Source: Thalassospira lucentensis (lineage in GTDB: Bacteria > Pseudomonadota > Alphaproteobacteria > Rhodospirillales > Thalassospiraceae). Taken from it: DNA of 64,000 nt. This document shows positions 8,196-17,067 of this stretch, piece by piece; position 1 is the stretch's first letter; each line of letters opens with the position of its first letter. The position numbers were made by a program, and so were the translations under genes. The notes below the pieces were generated by a model. That model searched no databases and was not told the origin of the DNA. It was given only the letters and a program-made list of their open reading frames with translations. The stretch lies in NCBI RefSeq assembly GCF_011806425.1, contig NZ_JAATOV010000003.1, positions 682,001 to 746,000 on the forward strand, in the 5' to 3' direction.

Positions 8196-9161
8196 ATGTC
8201 ACGCCTAAAATCCATGATCAAAGCCGCGACGATTGGCGCAACCATGAGTGCCGCACTGCTTGGCACCGCCAGCCCGGCATGCGCCGCCGATAAGCTGACC
8301 ATCTTGCTTGATTGGTTTGTAAATCCAGATCACGCGCCGTTGATCGTCGCCAAGGAAAAGGGTTTCTTTGCCAAGCATGATTTGGATGTCGAATTGATTG
8401 AACCATCCGATCCATCCGCCCCGCCGCGTCTTGTTGCCGCTGGTCAGGGGGATGTGGCGGTGAATTATCAGCCCCAGCTTCATGTGCAAGCCGCGCAAGG
8501 ATTACCACTAACCCGCATCGGGACATTGGTGGCGACCCCGCTCAATACCTTGATCGTCCTAAAAGACGGCCCGGTCAAAGATATCGCCGACCTTAAGGGA
8601 AAGAAAATCGGCTATTCATTGGCCGGATTTGAAGACGCGCTTTTGGCGACCATGCTCGGCAATCATGGGATATCGATTGACGATGTTGAGTTGGTGAATG
8701 TCAATTTCTCGCTCTCGCCATCGCTTTATTCCGGGCAGGTTGATGCGATCATTGGCGGCTATCGCAATTTTGAACTCAACCAAATGGATATCGAAGGCAA
8801 ACCAGGCAAGGCATTCTTTGTCGAAGAAGAAGGTGTGCCGCCTTATGACGAGCTGGTCCTGACCGTGCGTAACGACAAAACCGACGACCCGCGCTATGCC
8901 CGCATGCTGGCCGCCCTTGAAGAAGGCGTTCAGTATCTGGTTAATCACCCCGATGAGAGCTGGAAGGCCTTTGTTGCCGCCTATCCGAACCTAGATGATG
9001 AGCTTAACAAACGCGCATGGGCCGATACCCTGCCGCGCTTTGCTTTGCGTCCTGCCGCCCTTGATAAAAAACGCTACAGCCGGTTTGCCGACTACATGGT
9101 GTCGCAGGGCCTGATTGATGCGGCGCCGGAACTTGAAAGCTACGTCACCGTCATCGAGTAA
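8196..9161 (+). CDS. thiY: thiamin-precursor ABC transporter, substrate-binding protein (NMT1/THI5-like)
   Basis: Periplasmic binding protein of 321 residues with a signal peptide ending near SPACAA (about residue 30). The mature part opens with DKLTILLDWFVNPDHAPLIVA, the NMT1/THI5 pattern seen in ThiY proteins, which bind pyrimidine precursors of thiamin. Other family features are DVAVNYQPQL, GKKIGYSLAG and SGQVDAIIGGYRNFE. ATG has CGGAGG about 7 bases upstream. A 92-base gap separates it from the permease, and a strong terminator follows. It completes the transporter set controlled by the TPP riboswitch. Confidence 0.92.
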   Translation: MSRLKSMIKAATIGATMSAALLGTASPACAADKLTILLDWFVNPDHAPLIVAKEKGFFAKHDLDVELIEPSDPSAPPRLVAAGQGDVAVNYQPQLHVQAAQGLPLTRIGTLVATPLNTLIVLKDGPVKDIADLKGKKIGYSLAGFEDALLATMLGNHGISIDDVELVNVNFSLSPSLYSGQVDAIIGGYRNFELNQMDIEGKPGKAFFVEEEGVPPYDELVLTVRNDKTDDPRYARMLAALEEGVQYLVNHPDESWKAFVAAYPNLDDELNKRAWADTLPRFALRPAALDKKRYSRFADYMVSQGLIDAAPELESYVTVIE

Positions 9162-9211
9162 CGCAATTACCAAGTTATCACCCACCCTATTGGGGCAATG
9201 ACAAACAGACC

Positions 9212-9250
9212 AAAGGCCGGAACGCACGCCCCGTTCCGGCCTTTATATTT
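9212..9250 (+). terminator. terminator of the thiamin-precursor uptake operon
   Basis: A 13-bp perfect stem (AAAGGCCGGAACG / CGTTCCGGCCTTT) with a 7-base loop, followed by ATATTTTT. It lies 50 bases after the binding-protein stop. Confidence 0.9.
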
Positions 9251-9359
9251 TTCGGGCTTCGGTCCAAGCGGGCGTGTGCTTTGGTTTGAAGCCTTGCGCA
9301 ATCTGTTGGATGCGACACATTGTAAAGATTGAAAAACATCATTCGCAGGGGCAACACGC

Positions 9360-10385
9360 GTGCAGACCAAAAACAAGCCAGCACATCATACCGAAACCGG
9401 ATTTGAAAACCGCCACCCCCTGCCCGATCCGGTCAAACGGTCTTTCTGGCGTTTTTTAAAACGTCGGTATTTCGGCAATGACGACTGGCCAAAGGCCAAA
9501 CATCAACATGGTAAAATTCCGGTTGAAACCCCAGACCATAATGCCATCCAAAACCCCGATCCCACGCGATTACAGGTGACGTGGGTCGGCCATGCCACGG
9601 TTCTGGTGCAATATGGCGGACTTAACATCCTGACCGATCCGGTCTTTTCCAAACGCGCTTCTCCGTTTAAGCGGCTCGGCCCCAAACGCTATAGCCCACC
9701 GGGCTTGTCGATAGATGAGTTGCCCAAGCTTGATCTGGTGTTGCTTTCACATAATCACTATGACCATTTCGATCTGGCAAGCTTGTCTAAGCTTGGCAAT
9801 GCGCCGCGCTATGTTTTGCCGCTTAAAAATGGATCCTTGCTTGAAAAGGCGGGTATTACGCCGGATCGGTATGACGAACTTGATTGGGATGATCAACTTT
9901 CCCATCCGGGGGTCACCATCACCCATGTACCGTCCAACCATTGGTCCAGCCGCACGACCAGCGACCGTAAGGAAATGCTGTGGGGCGGCTATATCCTTGA
10001 ATTTTCAGACGGCTATCGGTTCTATTTTGTGGGTGACACCGGCTGGAACGAAAAGCTGTTTGCCGAACTGGGTGCACAATATGGCGGGATTGATTTTGGC
10101 CTGATCCCCATCGGGGCTTATGCCCCACGCGATTTCATGCGCAACGCCCACACCAATCCCGACGAAGCGGTGAAAATCATGCAAGCAATGGACGTCAAAC
10201 AAGCCCTTGCCATTCATTGGGGCACGTTCGTCCTAACCGCCGAACCGGTTGATGAACCGCCGCAACGACTGGCATCGGCGCGGAAAGAGGCCGGAGTTGC
10301 CGAGGCTGATTTCATTGCCCCGCCGATTGGCGCGACGCGGCATTTTTCGGGCAGAACAACAGGCAAAAGTCCTGAATCCGCCTAA
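9360..10385 (+). CDS. metallo-beta-lactamase-fold hydrolase, NAPE-PLD-like
   Basis: Protein of 341 residues with the zinc-binding metallo-beta-lactamase fold, of the group that includes NAPE-hydrolysing phospholipase D and UlaG. Metal ligands are visible: SHNHYDHFD (the HxHxDH motif), the later histidine in VPSNHWSSR, the aspartate in FVGDTGW, and the histidine in AIHWGTF near the C-terminus. The segment NILTDPVFSKRASPF and RYSPPGL are typical of NAPE-PLD-like members. The start is GTG at 9360, with AGGGGC about 9 bases upstream. There is no signal peptide. The substrate in bacteria is not known; phospholipid cleavage is only a family-based possibility. Confidence 0.85.
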   Translation: MQTKNKPAHHTETGFENRHPLPDPVKRSFWRFLKRRYFGNDDWPKAKHQHGKIPVETPDHNAIQNPDPTRLQVTWVGHATVLVQYGGLNILTDPVFSKRASPFKRLGPKRYSPPGLSIDELPKLDLVLLSHNHYDHFDLASLSKLGNAPRYVLPLKNGSLLEKAGITPDRYDELDWDDQLSHPGVTITHVPSNHWSSRTTSDRKEMLWGGYILEFSDGYRFYFVGDTGWNEKLFAELGAQYGGIDFGLIPIGAYAPRDFMRNAHTNPDEAVKIMQAMDVKQALAIHWGTFVLTAEPVDEPPQRLASARKEAGVAEADFIAPPIGATRHFSGRTTGKSPESA

Positions 10386-10446
10386 AGGATTGCGCGGCAG
10401 AAACCGGAATAAATCAGCACTCTGTAAAGACGCGCACAATATAAAC

Positions 10447-11829
10447 TCAGAGAATAGTAATCATTCTGTCAGCGGTTGCATTTCCACTTTCCATCGCACC
10501 GGCAATCTGGCCATACCAACGCAATGAGCACGCCTCGCCAGCATAAAAGATCCGCGCCGCCCGAAAATCCCTCAGTTGCTGCCTTGTCTCCCACGCATTA
10601 GGACGCGTCAACGAGTAAGCCCCGCCATAATATGGTTCTCTGCACCAGTCGTAAACATATGCTGTAACAGCAGGAGGCAGCGGGAATAACGCATCCGCAG
10701 TATTATTCAAACGTTTGATCGATTGCACCAAGACCTGGGCTGCCAGTTCATGATCATCGGACATAACCCGTCCGGTATCGCCCGCAGCATGAAGATAAAT
10801 CTGTGATGCAGCTGCATTCTGCCCGATAAGAAAATGGCTATAGCCGGTTTCAAGCGTGACATAAACGCCGTTGCCCGGGCTAGGCACGCGCACACCATTG
10901 ATACCCGTCATTACAAGTTTGAAATAGCAACCTAGAGGGTTACCCCTGAATGCCGCAATCTGGGGGGCTGTCAAATCAGGCAGGAACAAATCATTGGCTT
11001 GCCGCGCTTCATGTGGTCCCTTTACCCGATCGGTAGGCACGGTCACCAACACCGCATCATATGTGGCATTTGCTGCACCGCGAAATCTGACTTCAACCTT
11101 GTCATCGGCGATATTGGTAACCTGCGTCACCACTGTTGATCGACGAATAATGCCATCAAGACTATTGGCGCTTGCCCAGCGCAGCACCGACGCACCGAGG
11201 GTCTGATTGGTTTCATCTTCACGAACTTCCCCCCCGTTATTGGCAGCAGCGGCGCGCGCAAAATTGTGGATGGAACCCCAAGGAGGATTAACTTCGACAG
11301 CATCGGAAATAATTGGCCATGACCCGAATTGCCCCTGACGGAAACGAATACTGTTCAGATCCTCGTGGCCAAGCAGGATATTCACCTCGTTAAAAAAATC
11401 GTCATTAACTGTTTGGAAATTCCCCACAACAGCTTGCCTGTTTTCATCGACGGTCTTACTGCCTTGCGGCACCTCAGCCCCTCCTGTAACCAAGGCCTCA
11501 CGCTGCCCGGAACCGGCAAAAGGCAATCGAAACAGTTTCCAATCCGCACCGTCGACGCCGAGAGGTGGCTCTTGCACCGGGTGGTACCCATCAGGCGGGT
11601 TCTCCACCGCATATTGATCGTCCCTCAAAAGCCATGCCTCCGCATCGGTTTTTGCTTCAATTGCTTCAGCCCCCCAATCGAAATAAACACCTTCGATCTG
11701 CTCGGAAAAAGCACGTCCGCCAATCAGGTCCAATGCCTCGGCGATTTCGACATCATGATGGGCTGTGCGTAATTTAATGGCAGCACTCAGCCCTGCGACA
11801 CCTGCACCAATGATCAATATCTTTGCCAT
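10447..11829 (-). CDS. flavin-containing amine oxidase family protein
   Basis: FAD-dependent oxidase of 460 residues. The N-terminal dinucleotide fold (IIGAGVAGLSAAIKL, with E at the end of strand 2, then GGRAFSE) and the C-terminal FAD segment (IFYAGEACSLRWYGQIAGAM) place it with monoamine oxidases, protoporphyrinogen oxidases and phytoene desaturases. The middle diverges and the substrate cannot be read. It has no signal peptide. Its ATG overlaps the stop of the upstream small gene (TAATG), so the two are translationally coupled and probably work together. The minus strand is about 60 bases from the convergent hydrolase gene at 10385, with no good terminator between them. Confidence 0.8.
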   Translation of the reverse strand: MAKILIIGAGVAGLSAAIKLRTAHHDVEIAEALDLIGGRAFSEQIEGVYFDWGAEAIEAKTDAEAWLLRDDQYAVENPPDGYHPVQEPPLGVDGADWKLFRLPFAGSGQREALVTGGAEVPQGSKTVDENRQAVVGNFQTVNDDFFNEVNILLGHEDLNSIRFRQGQFGSWPIISDAVEVNPPWGSIHNFARAAAANNGGEVREDETNQTLGASVLRWASANSLDGIIRRSTVVTQVTNIADDKVEVRFRGAANATYDAVLVTVPTDRVKGPHEARQANDLFLPDLTAPQIAAFRGNPLGCYFKLVMTGINGVRVPSPGNGVYVTLETGYSHFLIGQNAAASQIYLHAAGDTGRVMSDDHELAAQVLVQSIKRLNNTADALFPLPPAVTAYVYDWCREPYYGGAYSLTRPNAWETRQQLRDFRAARIFYAGEACSLRWYGQIAGAMESGNATADRMITIL

Positions 11830-12356
11830 TAGCCTGCCCTCACAACATTTTTGATCGTAATCTTTGTAACGCCAGTATTTAGCTTTTCAAACTCTGCACG
11901 GATTGCTTTGCGATAGTCTCCTGCACCACTTTGGGGCTGCACTGGCTTGGAAGGTATAGAGGGCTGCACTTTGATGAGTGTGTCGACCACATTCAGGCTC
12001 GTCAGCGTTTCCTTCAAAAGCGCAGAGAATGCAGTACTTACTGATGTTGAGACTTTTTTGGACCTATTGAGCTGCCCAGTCTTGGCGCTCATTTTCGCCT
12101 CACTGATATGAAGCTCTGCCAATCCGGGCGAAATAGCAGCGATGGAATTTTCAATACTGGTCGCCATCGATGGCGTCATTTGCGCTGCCACGAGGACAGC
12201 ATTCAATTCCTTTTCCAAGACCATGGCAAGCGGCACCGCAGCCTTACCGGGCTCTACGTCGCTTAAATCCTGACGCGCCAAAATCGTCTTACTGACTTGC
12301 TCCAGATTATTTATTGCGGTCTGGATACTTTGTTGAAGTTCGGGATCAAGTGCCAT
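11829..12356 (-). CDS. unknown helical protein coupled to the amine oxidase
   Basis: Protein of about 175 residues with no recognised motif. It is rich in Ala, Leu, Ser, Thr and Lys and looks all-helical, with no membrane segment or signal peptide. The C-terminal part is basic (RKAIRAEFEKLNTGVTKITI). The ATG at 12356 has GAGG 7 bases upstream and is preferred to the ATG at 12368. It is the first gene of a two-gene operon; its stop overlaps the start of the flavin oxidase by one base. A structural partner, substrate carrier or regulator of the oxidase are all possible; the sequence does not decide. Confidence 0.65.
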   Translation of the reverse strand: MALDPELQQSIQTAINNLEQVSKTILARQDLSDVEPGKAAVPLAMVLEKELNAVLVAAQMTPSMATSIENSIAAISPGLAELHISEAKMSAKTGQLNRSKKVSTSVSTAFSALLKETLTSLNVVDTLIKVQPSIPSKPVQPQSGAGDYRKAIRAEFEKLNTGVTKITIKNVVRAG

Positions 12357-12437
12357 TGCCTGCCTCATTCATAGACCGTGGTGCAGGACAACGAATCACG
12401 CCTGCACCAGAACGACGCACATAGCATCCGCATGTGA

Positions 12438-12473
12438 AAAGACCGGCCCCGCAAACAAGCGACGCCGGTCTTT
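12438..12473 (-). terminator. terminator after the DadA-type oxidoreductase
   Basis: AAGACCGGC/GCCGGTCTT stem with a 16-base loop, followed on the minus strand by TTCACAT. It lies about 120 bases past the stop of the gene at 12594-13907. Confidence 0.6.
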
Positions 12474-12593
12474 CTCAAAACATAGCAACAGCTGATTTTA
12501 TATAGATCGCGGATTGGTTTCGGCGGAGCTTTTCGAGTTAACGTCAAGAAAACACGTAAAGATTTTAAGAGCGAACAACCTTTGTTGGGAATA

Positions 12594-13907
12594 TCAGACC
12601 CGCGAGCGTGGGCGGCGGCGGGTGCCGTCTTCAAAGCGTGCCAGTTCCATCCCGGCAAGGGTGATGGAAGGTTGGCCGGTGGTGATCCAGTCAGCCAGCA
12701 CCTTGCCCACAACCGGGCCCATGGCAAATCCATGGCCGGAAAATCCGGTGGCGATAAAGAAGTGCTTTGGCCGATCAAGCTGATCAATCACGGGCACGGC
12801 ATCCGGGGTCACATCAATATCGCCGGCCCATTGATCGACAATGCCGACCTGCTTGATCTGTGGGAACACCTTTTGCAGGTTTGCCATCGCGTTGTTCACC
12901 CGCACTTTATAAGGTTCTGCCTGGTTGGTGCGTCGGCCAATGGTTGGCTGTTTTGCGGCTTCTGATCCGGGCATGCGATCGACCAGATCATCAAAGAACC
13001 GCTTGTTAAAGTGGAACTTGAACGTTGCCCAGTTATCAAACAGCCCCGGCGCGAAATCCCGGGCAAATTTAAACCGGCCCAAGGTCAGATCAATATCGGT
13101 CATAAACTCGTCAGCGATATTCATCGACCCGTCTGTACGCTGACGAAAGGCAAGGCCTGCCGCCAATGTTCCGGCGGCGGAAATATGGGGGACTGGTGTG
13201 GTCCGAATAACCGTGCCGCGCGTGGTTTGCTGCGGCAAGCGACGGCCCAGTTTGGCAACAAATTTATGCGACGCCGCCCCGGCAGCACAAATAACGTATT
13301 TGCATTTAATCTCGCCGCGTTCTGACACGACGGAGCTTACGGCACCGCCCTCGGTCTCAATCGAAAGCGCGCCGCATCCTTCGGCGATGACGGCCCCCAT
13401 TTCCGATGCACGCTTGGCAATCGCAGGTGCGGCCTTTTTCGGTTCGGCCTGCCCATCGGACGGTGTGTAGATACCGCCAACACCCGGTGTTGTGATCCCC
13501 GGGGTCAGCTTTTCGACACCTTTGGTATCAAGAACTTGGGTTTCAATGCCAAAGCCCTTTGTTTCTTCAATCCATTGTTCATATTCGGCCATTTCCGAAC
13601 CGTCACGCGCAACAAAAAGAACCCCGCCTTGCCGCCATTCCAGATCGGCGTCGAGTTCCTTTTCCAGCCCCTGCCAAATGCGGTTGCATTCAATCATCAG
13701 GGGTAATTCCGCCGGATCGCGTCCCTGTTGGCGAACGAACCCCCATGCGCGCCCGGACTGATGCGATGCAACCGTGTCCTTTTCCAAAAGAACAACCTTC
13801 ATCCCGGCCTTGGTCAGGTAATAGGCGCTTGATGCGCCATGAATACCGCCGCCGATAACAACGACGTCGCATGCGTTGGGAAGGTCGATTTTTGGGTACT
13901 GCGTCAT
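12594..13907 (-). CDS. FAD-dependent amino-acid oxidase (DadA/SoxB-like)
   Basis: Flavoprotein of 437 residues of the DAO family (D-amino acid dehydrogenase, glycine oxidase, sarcosine oxidase beta and relatives). The N-terminal FAD motif is DVVVIGGGIHGASSAYYL with LLEKD closing the second strand. QSGRAWGFVRQQGRD is the conserved FAD-binding loop. The C-terminal motif is the IATGFSGHGFAMGP stretch typical of these enzymes. The upstream DVTPDAVPVIDQ is shared with sarcosine-oxidase-like members. The ATG at 13907 has GAGG upstream; the longer frame to 13985 would overlap the promoter of the divergent metC. The substrate is a secondary or D-amino acid by family, not by direct evidence. Confidence 0.85.
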   Translation of the reverse strand: MTQYPKIDLPNACDVVVIGGGIHGASSAYYLTKAGMKVVLLEKDTVASHQSGRAWGFVRQQGRDPAELPLMIECNRIWQGLEKELDADLEWRQGGVLFVARDGSEMAEYEQWIEETKGFGIETQVLDTKGVEKLTPGITTPGVGGIYTPSDGQAEPKKAAPAIAKRASEMGAVIAEGCGALSIETEGGAVSSVVSERGEIKCKYVICAAGAASHKFVAKLGRRLPQQTTRGTVIRTTPVPHISAAGTLAAGLAFRQRTDGSMNIADEFMTDIDLTLGRFKFARDFAPGLFDNWATFKFHFNKRFFDDLVDRMPGSEAAKQPTIGRRTNQAEPYKVRVNNAMANLQKVFPQIKQVGIVDQWAGDIDVTPDAVPVIDQLDRPKHFFIATGFSGHGFAMGPVVGKVLADWITTGQPSITLAGMELARFEDGTRRRPRSRV

Positions 13908-14009
13908 GTGGGGCCTCTTAATCTGATCGTATTTTGTTTTCGATTTGGTGTGTGGCGCGAACCACGTTATGTTGCGCGCCAACAAATCTCAACAAAATCA
14001 GGTGGCACC

Positions 14010-15164
14010 ATGGCGGATCAGGCCAAAAAACAATCTCCTGCAACCATCACCGCACAGGCTTTGGGATGGGTCGATGACGCGACGCGTTCGGTTACACCGC
14101 CGCTTTATCCGTCGACCACGTTCGAACGTAACCCGGACCTGAGTTACCATGACGGGCGCTGTTACACCCGGGCTGATAACCCGACATATGATCAGGCGAG
14201 CGCGGTTTTGAGCGCGCTTGAAGGTGGTACTGAAACCCGCCTGTTTTCATCGGGTATGGCCGCCGCGGTTGCGGTTTTGCATGCGCTTAATCCCGGCGAT
14301 CATGTTGTCGCCCCCAAAGTCATGTATTGGGCGCTGCGCAGCTTTATGCTCGATAGCGGTGTTCGCGCCGGACTGACGTTTGATTTTGTCGATAATGGCG
14401 ACACCGATGACTGGGCCCAACATATCGTTGCGGGCAAAACCAAGATGGTCTGGCTGGAAACCCCGGCCAATCCCGATTGGCAGATCAGCGATATTTCAGC
14501 CGTGGCCGATATTGCCCATGCCGCCGGGGCCGTGGTTGTCGTCGATAACACGGTTGCCACCCCACTTTTGACCCGCCCGATTGATTTTGGCGCCGATATC
14601 GTCATGCATTCGGCCACCAAATATCTGAATGGTCACAGTGACGTTTTGGCTGGCAGCCTGACCACCGCCAAAGACAGCGAATTTTGGCAGTGGGTTTGTA
14701 AACAACACGCATCCGGCGGTGCTGTTTTAGGCGTCTTTGAAACCTGGCTTTTGCTGCGCGGCATGCGCACCTTATCCATCCGGGTCGAACGCGCATCGGC
14801 CAATGCGATGGCCATCGCGCAACATTTTGAAAACCACCCCGACATCGAACAAATCCAGTATCCGGGCCTTCAAAGCCATGTCGGTCACGACATCGCCAAA
14901 AAGCAAATGACCGGCGGATTTGGCGGCATGCTATCGATCCGGGTGAAGGGCGGCGAAAAACGTGCCGTTGCGCTCCATAACCACTGCAAACTGTTTAAAC
15001 GGGCAACGTCCCTTGGCGGAGTCGAAAGCCTGATCGAGCACCGCGCATCCGTCGAAGGCCCAACCAGTCCCGTGCCGAGCGACCTGTTGCGACTTTCCGT
15101 TGGCATCGAAAACGGCAAAGATCTGATTGATGATATTGAAAATGCTTTGAAATCATCCAAATAA
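14010..15164 (+). CDS. metC: cystathionine beta-lyase
   Basis: PLP enzyme of 384 residues of the Cys/Met-metabolism family; the expected reaction is cleavage of cystathionine to homocysteine, pyruvate and ammonia in methionine synthesis. The PLP lysine is K204 in HSATKYLNGHSD. RADNPTYDQASAVLSALEGG, SSGMAAAV and the VVDNTVATP strand are family features. WYALRSF-type sequence and the TSLGGVESLIEHRAS segment fit beta-lyases better than gamma-synthases. The ATG at 14010 has AGGTGG upstream; the much longer upstream frame crosses into the divergent gene's region. O-acetylhomoserine sulfhydrylase is a less likely alternative. Confidence 0.85.
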   Translation: MADQAKKQSPATITAQALGWVDDATRSVTPPLYPSTTFERNPDLSYHDGRCYTRADNPTYDQASAVLSALEGGTETRLFSSGMAAAVAVLHALNPGDHVVAPKVMYWALRSFMLDSGVRAGLTFDFVDNGDTDDWAQHIVAGKTKMVWLETPANPDWQISDISAVADIAHAAGAVVVVDNTVATPLLTRPIDFGADIVMHSATKYLNGHSDVLAGSLTTAKDSEFWQWVCKQHASGGAVLGVFETWLLLRGMRTLSIRVERASANAMAIAQHFENHPDIEQIQYPGLQSHVGHDIAKKQMTGGFGGMLSIRVKGGEKRAVALHNHCKLFKRATSLGGVESLIEHRASVEGPTSPVPSDLLRLSVGIENGKDLIDDIENALKSSK

Positions 15165-15196
15165 GACATGTCCATCCGTCATCTGGGATTACACCT

Positions 15197-16303
15197 GTGA
15201 ACGCAATACGATCAAAAATAAAGCTGTCTGAACGCACGACCTTTTGCGCACCAACCCGCCCGGGATACGGCGCTGTTGGCATTTTGACGGCAACGTTGAT
15301 GATTGCGATGGCCGCCGACGTGGCAAACGCCGCAAATGGCGATGAAGATGAAGAACTTCAGCGTATCCCGGCCCGATCACAAAGCGTTGGCGCCCCGATC
15401 AGGATCCCGGATGTCAGCAGCCTGCCCCCGGCGCCGGGCCTTATTTTTGATGTGCGCGCCGGGGAGTACATCATGCTGGGCGAACTGGTGCGCCGTATTG
15501 GCGATGCCAAATATATCCTGATCGGTGAAAAGCACGACAATCCGATCCATCACCACCACCAGGCGGAACTGGTCGACGCGCTCAGCAAATCTGATGACCG
15601 CCACCGCGCGGTTGTCTGGGAAATGTTCACCCGCGATCAGCAAAGCTCGCTTAGTCAGAATTGGCAAAAACTGTCGGTTGAGGATTTGGGTGCTGCCATG
15701 ACATGGGAAGACCGCGGTTGGCCATCTTGGCACGATTACGCCCCGATTGCCGAGGCCGCGCGCAGCAATGATCTGGCGATGGTTGCGGGCAACCTGCCCG
15801 ACGACATTTTGCGCCCAATGATTGCCGACGGTCGGTCGGCCCTGCCCGATAAATTGGCAAAGGACCTTTCCCTGCCGCCAATCCCAGATAACATTCAAGT
15901 TTTGCTGGATCAGGAAATGGCCGAAGGCCATTGCAACACATTGCCAAAATCAATGTTACCGGCATTTTCAACGGTGCAATTTGCCCGTGATGCATCCCTT
16001 GCACGTGCCATGTATGACGCAGCAAATAACGATGATACGGACGGTGCATTTTTGATTGCCGGTGCAATGCATGTGCGACGCGGCATTGCCGCCCCTTGGC
16101 ATCTGGCACGGTTTGATGATGGCCTGACGGATAAGGACATTGCTGTTGTCAGCCTGGTCGAGGCCGATGCGCCCAGCGACACCCCCGCAACAATAGACGA
16201 TTATGCCATGCGGTTTGGCGCATCAGACGCGATTGATTATATGTGGTTTACCAATGACATCATGCGCAGCAATCCGTGTGACAACATCAATATGGGGCAA
16301 TAG
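15197..16303 (+). CDS. ChaN/DUF399 family protein
   Basis: Exported protein of 368 residues of the ChaN family, whose characterised members bind heme and are linked to iron uptake. The start is GTG, and a signal peptide with a long basic n-region ends near DVANAANG. Family motifs are YILIGEKHDNPIHHHHQ (the EKHDN core), VVWEMF, the WEDRGWPSWHDYAP segment, and AGAMHVRRGIAAPWHL near the C-terminus. Unlike many ChaN proteins it has no obvious lipobox cysteine, so it is probably soluble in the periplasm. It follows metC after 32 bases and may share its transcript, though no functional link is evident. Confidence 0.85.
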   Translation: MNAIRSKIKLSERTTFCAPTRPGYGAVGILTATLMIAMAADVANAANGDEDEELQRIPARSQSVGAPIRIPDVSSLPPAPGLIFDVRAGEYIMLGELVRRIGDAKYILIGEKHDNPIHHHHQAELVDALSKSDDRHRAVVWEMFTRDQQSSLSQNWQKLSVEDLGAAMTWEDRGWPSWHDYAPIAEAARSNDLAMVAGNLPDDILRPMIADGRSALPDKLAKDLSLPPIPDNIQVLLDQEMAEGHCNTLPKSMLPAFSTVQFARDASLARAMYDAANNDDTDGAFLIAGAMHVRRGIAAPWHLARFDDGLTDKDIAVVSLVEADAPSDTPATIDDYAMRFGASDAIDYMWFTNDIMRSNPCDNINMGQ

Positions 16304-16382
16304 CCCAACGCCGCCTTACACCCAATGACATGGCGAGCACACGAGCCCAGCCCGGTCCTTCTTAAGCTTAGAAAACCCCCGT

Positions 16383-16925
16383 CTATTTGATACGGCGTGG
16401 CATCCAGTCAGTGGTCGCAACGGGTTTGCCCTTATGCGACTGCATTACGCGCGGGCGGACGACGTCTTTGGCCTCTGGCGTGGTGGCTGTTTTGCGCACC
16501 GACGTGTAAAAATCCACCAAATCCTGATAGGGAATGATTGTGCCAATACCCTGTTTATAGGCATTGGTGTAGGGCGGGTGATTGCGCACTGTCATGCTTA
16601 GGTGCTCGACTGTGTGGTGCCCAAACTGCGCCCAGATGCTTTCGATAAAGTGCGCGGTTTTCGGATCAACAGGCTTAAGCCGCACATCTGGCCGACATTC
16701 TTCCATCACCGCGTAAAGGTTCGGTTCAACCGGGCCAAATTCCTCGGCGACAAACAGGGCTGGCATCAACATACGCCCGTGATAGTTCGCCCCGTAATAG
16801 GCTTGGGCAAGATATAAAAGCCGATGCAGCTTTTGTGGCTGCAGGTATTCGTTATCATTTAGCGCATGATCAATCAGTCTGAAGGCTGCTTCGAATACGG
16901 TATTAAGAACCGGCTTATTCTTCAT
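16383..16925 (-). CDS. Panacea-domain (DUF4065/SocA-like) protein
   Basis: Protein of 180 residues with the Panacea fold found in SocA antitoxin and phage GepA-type proteins. Supporting features are LQPQKLHRLLYLAQAYYGA, LFVAEEFGPVEPNLYAVM and the helical region that follows. In known toxin-antitoxin pairs such domains neutralise diverse toxins, usually encoded in the same operon. Here the neighbours on both sides are separated and on different transcripts, and no small toxin-like gene is adjacent. It may be a stand-alone housekeeping version, which is common in alphaproteobacteria, or an orphan antitoxin. Confidence 0.75.
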   Translation of the reverse strand: MKNKPVLNTVFEAAFRLIDHALNDNEYLQPQKLHRLLYLAQAYYGANYHGRMLMPALFVAEEFGPVEPNLYAVMEECRPDVRLKPVDPKTAHFIESIWAQFGHHTVEHLSMTVRNHPPYTNAYKQGIGTIIPYQDLVDFYTSVRKTATTPEAKDVVRPRVMQSHKGKPVATTDWMPRRIK

Positions 16926-17067
16926 GATTGGCCCGATGGTCTACTGGTCTACTGGGATGGAAAGAACCGCAATCATACGATCTATGCGCGCCACCAACAA
17001 GCACCCGCATCCAGATTTGATCGAATTTAAAAAGGAATGATGATGGTTGGGTGAAACCCACGCGTGA

